Below, piece by piece: positions 59,135-64,000 of a stretch of DNA of 64,000 nt. Position 1 is the first letter of the stretch. Every line of letters begins with the position of its first letter. The notes under the pieces were generated by a model, which ran no database searches, was not told the origin of the DNA, and saw only the letters and a program-made list of their open reading frames with translations. The DNA is taken from NCBI RefSeq assembly GCF_007673775.1, contig NZ_VEAF01000004.1:187451-251450 (forward strand), read 5' to 3'. Source of the DNA: Curtobacterium sp. 9128. GTDB taxonomy: Bacteria > Actinomycetota > Actinomycetes > Actinomycetales > Microbacteriaceae. The translations under genes and the position numbers were made by a program.

Positions 59135-61554
59135 AGGCGCTCTCCCGCCGGGGGCTCGGCAGCGTGCTCGGGCTCGTCCGGCGCTACCCCGTCACGGGCG
59201 TCGTCGTGCTGCTCGTCCTGGTCACCTCGGTCATCGGCATCGTCGTGCGTGTCGAGCACCGGATGCACGGCGCCCCGCAACTCGGTCCGCTGGGGATCTT
59301 CGCGGCCTCGACCGGCGTGGTGGCGCTGCTCACCACGATCGCCGGCGTCGTCGTGCTGGTCGGTGCCTCCGAGCGCCTGATGGGGGCATGGCGGACCGCG
59401 GTCGCCTTCGTCGTGACGACCGTGGTCGGCACCGGGCTCGGCGCGCTGAGCGCGTTCGTCGACCTCGACGGCCGGAACGCCGGGGCCCTCGTGCTCGGCC
59501 GTGCCACCGCGTTCGACCCCTGGACGGCAGTCGTCGGCACCATCGTCACGGCGAGCGCCTTCGCCGGTCCACTGTGGCGTCGCCGCATCCGTGTCGACGC
59601 CGTCGCCGTCGTCGCGGCGCTGTTCCTCTACGCGGGGCACGCGTCCGACCTCTACGCGGTGCTCGCCGCCGGCGCCGGATGGCTGCTCGGCGAGGTCCTC
59701 CGGGACACCCCGAAGCGCACCGGGTGGACCCGCAGCTCACACCGGGAGACGCGCGTGCTGCTCGGCACGGTCGTGCTCGTCTCCGCGATCGGTCCCGTGA
59801 TCGCGCTGGTCTCCCGGGCGCGCGTGGGGATCCTCGCGCCGATCGCAGCGGTCGTCGGTGCCAGCCCGGTCCAACCGGTCGCCGGGTGTCACGCCGACGG
59901 CGTCGCGGGGCAGTGCCTCAAGGGCCTCCTCGACTACCGCGCGACCGACCCGTGGACCCTGCTGCTCGCGGTCCCGCCGCTCCTGGTGCTCGCCGTCGGC
60001 GGTCTCGGGCTCTTCCGCGGCAGTCGGTTCGCGGTGTGGCTCGTCGTGGTGGCCGACGTCGTGACCGCGATCGCCGCCGCCGTGACGTACGGGGCGGTCC
60101 CCGGCCGGGTCCAGCGGATCCACGGCGGCGAGGACCAGTTCGTCGTCACGCTGTCGATCATCGCCTCCGTGCTGGTGCCGCTCGCCACCGCGACGGTGCT
60201 CGTCCTGCTCCGCAGGTCGTTCACGGTCGTGCCGTCCCGTCGTCGTGTCGTCCGGTTCGCCGGCATCGTGGCGCTCGCCGTCGGCGTGGTCGTCACGGTG
60301 CTGCTGGTCGTCGCGGACGCGTCCCCGACCCGGGTGTCCGACCCCCTCCGCCTGCTCGTCGCGGCACTCGGCCCGATCGCCCCGATCACCGTCATCGAGC
60401 ACCTGACCACACTCGACCCGGCGCTGCGGGTGTCGCTCGGCCTCGCCGGCCCGCTGCTGTGGCTCGTCGTCGCGATCGCGGCGATCGGACCGACCGGCGC
60501 AGCGCGGGCGGACGCCGACTCCGAGGAGGTCCGGCACGACCGGGACCGCGCCCGCGCGCTCCTGATCGCCGGCGGCGGCGACACGTTCGGCTGGATGACC
60601 ACGTGGCAGGGCAACGCGTACTGGTTCGCCGAGGACGGACGCGCCGGCGTGGCCTACCGCCGGAACGGGACGGTCGCGGTCACCGTCGGCGGTCCCTTCG
60701 GCTACCCGGACGCCCGGCCGGACGCGCTCGTGGCGTTCGCGCGGCACTGCGACGACAACGGGTGGACGCCGGTCTTCTACGGCGTCGACGCCGAGGTCGC
60801 CGGGACGCTGACCGCGGTCGGCTGGCGGACCCTCCCGGTCGCGCAGGACGCGGACTTCGACCCGAGGACCTGGACGACGAGCGGCAAGCGGAAGCAGGAC
60901 GTCCGCACCGCCGTCAACAAGGCCCGTCGCGACGGACTGACCGCGACGTGGTCGAGCTGGCAGGACCTGCCCCCGGCGACGATCCGGCAGATCGAGGCGA
61001 TCTCCGAGGAGTGGGTCGCCGAGCGCGAGCTACCGGAGATGGGGTTCACCCTGGGTGGCGTCGACGAGATGCGGGACCCGGCCGTCCGCACCCTCGTCGC
61101 GCAGGACGCCGAGGGCACCGTGCTCGCCGTCACGAGCTGGCTGCCCTCCTTCCGCGAGGGCCGGGTGGTCGGCTGGACGCTCGACGTGATGCGCCGGACC
61201 GACGCGGCGCCGAACGGCGTGATGGAGTTCCTCGTCGCGAGCGCAGCGGACCAGATGCGCGCGGACGGCGTCGAGCGGCTCAGCCTGTCGGCGGCACCGC
61301 TCGCCCAGGCCCCCGGTGCCGAGTCCGAGCCCGGGCAGGACCTGCTCGACCTCGTCGGCGGCGTCCTCGAGCCGGTGTACGGCTTCCGGTCGCTCCTGCG
61401 GTTCAAGCTGAAGTTCGGACCGGACCTGCACGCGCTGGCGCTGGCCTTCCCGGACCCGGTCGCACTGCCCGCGATCGGCATCGCGGTGGTCCGCGCGTAC
61501 CTGCCGGACCTGTCGCTCCGCCACGCGGTGGCCCTCGCCCGCGGGCGGGGCTGA
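59131..61554 (+). CDS. MprF/LPG-synthase-like aminoacyl lipid transferase
   Basis: An 807-aa integral membrane protein: a ~470-residue flippase-like N-terminal part with 10-12 helices and a C-terminal GNAT-fold DUF2156 domain (TFGWMTTWQGNAYWFAEDGR, then GVAYRRNGTVAVTVGGPFG, KRKQDVRTAVNKARRDG, MGFTLGGVDEM). This arrangement transfers an amino acid from aminoacyl-tRNA to phosphatidylglycerol or diacylglycerol. The amino acid is not predictable here. Its start overlaps the esterase stop; the pair likely controls surface charge. Confidence 0.85.
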   Translation: MKALSRRGLGSVLGLVRRYPVTGVVVLLVLVTSVIGIVVRVEHRMHGAPQLGPLGIFAASTGVVALLTTIAGVVVLVGASERLMGAWRTAVAFVVTTVVGTGLGALSAFVDLDGRNAGALVLGRATAFDPWTAVVGTIVTASAFAGPLWRRRIRVDAVAVVAALFLYAGHASDLYAVLAAGAGWLLGEVLRDTPKRTGWTRSSHRETRVLLGTVVLVSAIGPVIALVSRARVGILAPIAAVVGASPVQPVAGCHADGVAGQCLKGLLDYRATDPWTLLLAVPPLLVLAVGGLGLFRGSRFAVWLVVVADVVTAIAAAVTYGAVPGRVQRIHGGEDQFVVTLSIIASVLVPLATATVLVLLRRSFTVVPSRRRVVRFAGIVALAVGVVVTVLLVVADASPTRVSDPLRLLVAALGPIAPITVIEHLTTLDPALRVSLGLAGPLLWLVVAIAAIGPTGAARADADSEEVRHDRDRARALLIAGGGDTFGWMTTWQGNAYWFAEDGRAGVAYRRNGTVAVTVGGPFGYPDARPDALVAFARHCDDNGWTPVFYGVDAEVAGTLTAVGWRTLPVAQDADFDPRTWTTSGKRKQDVRTAVNKARRDGLTATWSSWQDLPPATIRQIEAISEEWVAERELPEMGFTLGGVDEMRDPAVRTLVAQDAEGTVLAVTSWLPSFREGRVVGWTLDVMRRTDAAPNGVMEFLVASAADQMRADGVERLSLSAAPLAQAPGAESEPGQDLLDLVGGVLEPVYGFRSLLRFKLKFGPDLHALALAFPDPVALPAIGIAVVRAYLPDLSLRHAVALARGRG

Positions 61555-61615
61555 TCGATGACGGCCGATGACGCCTCCGGTGCGACGGCACGGCGGCTGG
61601 GGTATCGTTCGGGGT

Positions 61616-61755
61616 ACGCAAGCGCTCCGGGGTCGGTGCAAGTCCGAACCGGTGGTGACAGTCCACGAACTGACGACGGGTGCGAACCCGACAGAGGTTG
61701 ACCCGGTGGGATTCCGGGACCGACGGTGAGAGTCCGGATGGGAGGCGCGCTGGCG
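61616..61755 (+). ncRNA. FMN riboswitch (RFN element)
   Basis: The conserved blocks occur in order: GGTCGGTGCAAGTCCGAACC at about 61631, GGTGGTGACAGTCCACGAAC, then GTTGACCCGGTGGGATTCCG, GGACCGACGGTGAGAGTCCG and GATGGGAGGCGC. P1 pairs the AGCGCTCC near 61621 with GGAGGCGC near 61741. It precedes ribE and should reduce expression when FMN is high. Confidence 0.97.
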
Positions 61756-61844
61756 GCGACGACGCGACCACCCTCGGTGGCCGCGCGGTGCCGTCGATGC
61801 CGACGACCGCACGAACACCCCGGAGTCCCGTTGAGAGGACACCA

Positions 61845-62489
61845 GTGTTCACCGGCATCATCGAGGAACTCGGCACCGTCACCGCCGTCGAGCCCAGAGG
61901 CGACTCCGTCGCGCTCACCATCCGCGGCCCACTCGTCGTCGCCGACGCGCGACACGGCGACTCGATCGCCACGAGCGGCGTGTGCCTGACGGTCGTCGAG
62001 CAGACCCCCGACACCTTCACCGCGTTCGTGATGAAGCAGACGCTCGACATGAGCGCCCACGGAGCGCTCCGTGTGGGGGACCCGGTGAACCTCGAGCGCG
62101 CGGCCTCCGTCGGCGACCGGCTCGGCGGCCACATCGTCCAGGGCCACGTCGACGGCACTGCGCAGGTCCTCGAGACCGGGGACGGGGACGGGTGGCGTCG
62201 GGTCCGGTTCAGCCTGCCCCCGGAGCTCAGCCCCCTCGTCGTCGACAAGGGCTCGGTCGCACTCGACGGCGTCTCGCTCACCGTCAGCGCGGTGTCGCCG
62301 GAGACCACGGCCCCGGCTGACGCGTGGTTCGAGGTCAGCCTGATCCCGGAGACCCTCGCCGCGACGACGCTCGGCGACCGCGTGGCCGGTGACCGGGTCA
62401 ACGTCGAGACCGACGTCCTCGCCCGGCACGTCCGACGCATGCTCCGACTCGACGCGGCGGCGGCGCAGACCGTCCAGGAGGCCCGGTGA
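61845..62489 (+). CDS. ribE: Riboflavin synthase, alpha subunit
   Basis: A 214-aa trimeric enzyme that dismutates two lumazines to riboflavin. It has two homologous barrels: [20 protein letters not shown], then [14 protein letters not shown] and [23 protein letters not shown]; and the second [46 protein letters not shown] 61845 is preceded by GAGAGGA. First gene downstream of the FMN riboswitch. Confidence 0.96.
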   Translation: MFTGIIEELGTVTAVEPRGDSVALTIRGPLVVADARHGDSIATSGVCLTVVEQTPDTFTAFVMKQTLDMSAHGALRVGDPVNLERAASVGDRLGGHIVQGHVDGTAQVLETGDGDGWRRVRFSLPPELSPLVVDKGSVALDGVSLTVSAVSPETTAPADAWFEVSLIPETLAATTLGDRVAGDRVNVETDVLARHVRRMLRLDAAAAQTVQEAR

Positions 62490-63229
62490 TGGGCACCGAG
62501 ACCCGGCACCCCGCCGACGTGACCGGTCCAGGGCCGGTGACCACGGCCTCCAGTCGGACCGCCCCGTCCACGGCCCCCGGCCTGGCCACGGTCGAGGCGG
62601 CCGTGGCCGCCATCGCCGCCGGTCGCCCGGTGATCGTCGCCGACGACGAGTCCCGCGAGAACGAGGGCGACGTCGTCCTGGCGGCGGAGCTCGCGAGCCC
62701 GGAGTGGATCGCCTGGACCGTGGCGCACTCGTCCGGCTTCATCTGCGCGCCCGTCAGCGCCGCGATCGCCGATGCGCTCGACCTGCCTCCGATGGTCGCC
62801 CACAACGAGGACGTCCGCGGGACGGCCTACACGGTGACGGTGGACGCCGCCGTCGGGGTCACCACCGGCATCAGCGCGCACGACCGCGCACGCACGCTCC
62901 GGGTCCTCGCCGACCCGGCGTCCGTCCGCGACGACCTGCACCGACCCGGACACGTCGTGCCGCTGCGCGCGCGACCTGGTGGCGTCCGCGAACGCGCTGG
63001 TCACACCGAAGCAGCGATCGACCTCGTCACCGCAGCGGGCCTGCGACCGGCGGCGGCGATCTGCGAGATCGTCGACGAGGACGGCAGCATGATGCGGCTG
63101 CCGCGACTCGTCGCACTCGGGGCGCGCGAGGGCGTGCCCGTCATCACCATCGCCGCGCTCGCCGACTGGCTGGACGCGGCAGACCGGGCGGCGGCCGACG
63201 CCGCGCCCACGGAAGGGACCACACGATGA
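62489..63229 (+). CDS. ribB: 3,4-Dihydroxy-2-butanone 4-phosphate synthase (no GTP cyclohydrolase domain)
   Basis: A 246-aa enzyme making DHBP from ribulose 5-phosphate. After a ~35-residue polar extension the domain holds [20 protein letters not shown] (metal/substrate), [31 protein letters not shown], and [21 protein letters not shown]. The GCHII half present in bifunctional RibBA proteins is absent, so that step is encoded elsewhere. ATG 62489 is preferred over GTG 62486 for its spacing to AGGAGG; stop-start overlap with ribE. Confidence 0.92.
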   Translation: MGTETRHPADVTGPGPVTTASSRTAPSTAPGLATVEAAVAAIAAGRPVIVADDESRENEGDVVLAAELASPEWIAWTVAHSSGFICAPVSAAIADALDLPPMVAHNEDVRGTAYTVTVDAAVGVTTGISAHDRARTLRVLADPASVRDDLHRPGHVVPLRARPGGVRERAGHTEAAIDLVTAAGLRPAAAICEIVDEDGSMMRLPRLVALGAREGVPVITIAALADWLDAADRAAADAAPTEGTTR

Positions 63230-63714
63230 GCGGAGCAGGCGCGGCGGACCGCGACCAGGTCGACGGCAGCGGCATCCGGGTGGCGATCGTCGCCGGCCAG
63301 TGGCACGACACGATCGCGGCGGGACTCCTCGCCGGGGCGCAGCGCGAGGTCGAGCGGCTCGGCGCCGAGGCCACCGTGCTGCCGGTGCCCGGGAGCTTCG
63401 AACTGCCGGTCGTCGCGAAGACCGCCCTCGAGAACGGCTTCGACGCGGCGGTGGCGCTCGGCGTCATCATCCGCGGTGGCACACCGCACTTCGAGTACGT
63501 GTCCGACGCGGCGACCAGCGGCCTGACGCGCGTCGCGATCGACACCGGCAAGCCCGTCGGCTTCGGCGTCCTCACCCTCGACGACGAACAGCAGGGCATC
63601 GACCGGGCCGGGCTGCCCGGCTCGAAGGAGGACAAGGGGGCGGAAGCGGCGCACGCCGCGATCGCCACCGCCGTGGTGCTGCGCGACCTGCGCGGCGCGA
63701 CCGTCACCGCCTGA
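63226..63714 (+). CDS. ribH: 6,7-Dimethyl-8-ribityllumazine synthase
   Basis: A 162-aa icosahedral or pentameric enzyme that condenses DHBP with the ribitylaminouracil. [58 protein letters not shown] (catalytic His in TPHFEYV) and [18 protein letters not shown] are all present. Start overlaps the ribB stop region (ATGA). It ends the rib operon; ribD and the GCHII gene are not in this window. Confidence 0.96.
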   Translation: MSGAGAADRDQVDGSGIRVAIVAGQWHDTIAAGLLAGAQREVERLGAEATVLPVPGSFELPVVAKTALENGFDAAVALGVIIRGGTPHFEYVSDAATSGLTRVAIDTGKPVGFGVLTLDDEQQGIDRAGLPGSKEDKGAEAAHAAIATAVVLRDLRGATVTA

Positions 63715-63720
63715 CCGGCA

Positions 63721-63770
63721 CCGAGCCTCCAGGCCGGACCGGCGAGCGTCGGCCGGCACCGAGCGTCCCG
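63721..63770. repeat. GGAGGCTCGG-type element after ribH
   Basis: CCGAGCCTCC lies at 63721-63730 in the sequence CGGCACCGAGCCTCCAGGCC; a degenerate second copy, GGCACCGAGCGTCC, follows about 40 bases later. It is one of eight exact ten-base matches in the window. Confidence 0.75.
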
Positions 63771-63797
63771 CCCGGCCCGTCGCACCCCCGTGCAGAG

Positions 63798-63825
63798 ACC
63801 GCGCCCCGTCGTGACGGGGCGCGGT
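63798..63825 (+). terminator. Rib operon terminator
   Basis: ACCGCGCCCCGTC and GACGGGGCGCGGT make a perfect 13-base stem with a tiny loop, 84 bases past the ribH stop codon. No T-tract. Confidence 0.8.
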
Positions 63826-63874
63826 GACCGTACCGGGGTGCGGTGCGCAGGGCCGGCCGGCGCCTTCCGCAACG

Positions 63875-63911
63875 CGACGGGCCCCGCACCGATGCGGTGC
63901 GGGGCCCGTCG
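63875..63911 (-). terminator. Hairpin terminator for the gene entering from the right
   Basis: CGACGGGCCCCGCACC (63875-63890) and GGTGCGGGGCCCGTCG (63896-63911) form a perfect 16-base stem around GATGC, 16 bases past the stop of the partial minus-strand gene. Confidence 0.8.
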
Positions 63912-63926
63912 TCGTGCGGTGCGTGA

Positions 63927-64000
63927 CTACCGCTTGCCGAACACGTGGATCGGCAGGAAGAACGAGATGGTCATGAGCAGGATGCCGCCCATGAACACGA
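63927..64000 (-). CDS. Membrane protein, C-terminal end only
   Basis: The last ~24 residues of a minus-strand gene are readable: VFMGGILLMTISFFLPIHVF, then GKR and a TAG stop. This looks like a final membrane helix with a short basic cytoplasmic tail. The family cannot be identified from this. A strong hairpin follows its stop. Confidence 0.55.
   Translation of the reverse strand, partial: VFMGGILLMTISFFLPIHVFGKR

Noticed and set aside
1..64000. tRNA genes, insertion sequences or phage genes
   Set aside because: No tRNA-like cloverleaf sequence, transposase motif, integrase or phage structural protein was noticed on either strand.

Overview
The window is chromosomal DNA from a very GC-rich Gram-positive actinobacterium. 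GTG starts are frequent, ATGA/GTGA stop-start overlaps are common, and the protein types (DUF5997 with a LysR-like partner, an MSMEG_6728-type protein, a CopB-type copper pump, an NrtR-nadABC operon, chaplin-like repeats) point to Microbacteriaceae. Curtobacterium or a close relative is my best guess, by resemblance only. I found no rRNA, tRNA, transposase, phage gene or CRISPR array, so this looks like core and near-core chromosome with some lineage-specific loci.

Layout. 1-2.1 kb: end of cysK, cysE, a YjbR-like protein, and a cytidine deaminase fused to an ASCH domain. 2.1-11 kb: membrane proteins, a MOSC protein, an ECF sigma factor coupled to two Asp23-like genes, LtrA, a lytic transglycosylase, MarR and GntR regulators, and a coupled DUF1810/DUF2071/DoxX trio. 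11-20 kb: coaBC, a TANGO2-like protein, an SGNH lipoprotein, an SDR, a luciferase-like monooxygenase, a PPOX-fold stress protein and a PIG-V-type mannosyltransferase. 20-27 kb: a tight minus-strand operon (PLP dehydratase, IclR regulator, KDG kinase, KDPG aldolase, D-aminoacylase) between RidA and a divergent MFS transporter. Together these can plausibly convert an N-acyl 2-amino sugar acid to pyruvate and glyceraldehyde 3-phosphate.

27-34.8 kb: a phosphodiesterase-fold protein, metQNI, a 2'-5' RNA ligase-like protein, an alditol oxidase-like flavoprotein, an MFS exporter and acylphosphatase. 35-40.6 kb: the NAD de novo operon nrtR-nadA-nadB-nadC plus a cysteine desulfurase, with a candidate NrtR operator on the nrtR start. 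40.7-53.6 kb: small proteins, an FMN reductase, aroQ, a sodium/solute symporter with a small membrane partner, a CPBP protease, a copper ATPase behind a CsoR-like operator, Tag glycosylase, a DJ-1 protein, GNATs, an HTH-less LysR-like protein facing DUF5997, and an Lrp regulator next to a minisatellite.

53.7-64 kb: an ElaA-like GNAT, a secreted Pro/Ala-rich protein, an eight-repeat chaplin-like wall protein with an LAYTG sorting signal, an esterase/MprF-like lipid-modification pair, and an FMN riboswitch controlling ribE-ribB-ribH.

Several short repeat families run through the window: an AATT-centred palindrome with a CGAGTCGTGGAACCTCG tail, a GGAGGCTCGG element that also lies inside reading frames (clearest in nadB), a GTCGTACGAC palindrome, and two minisatellites.
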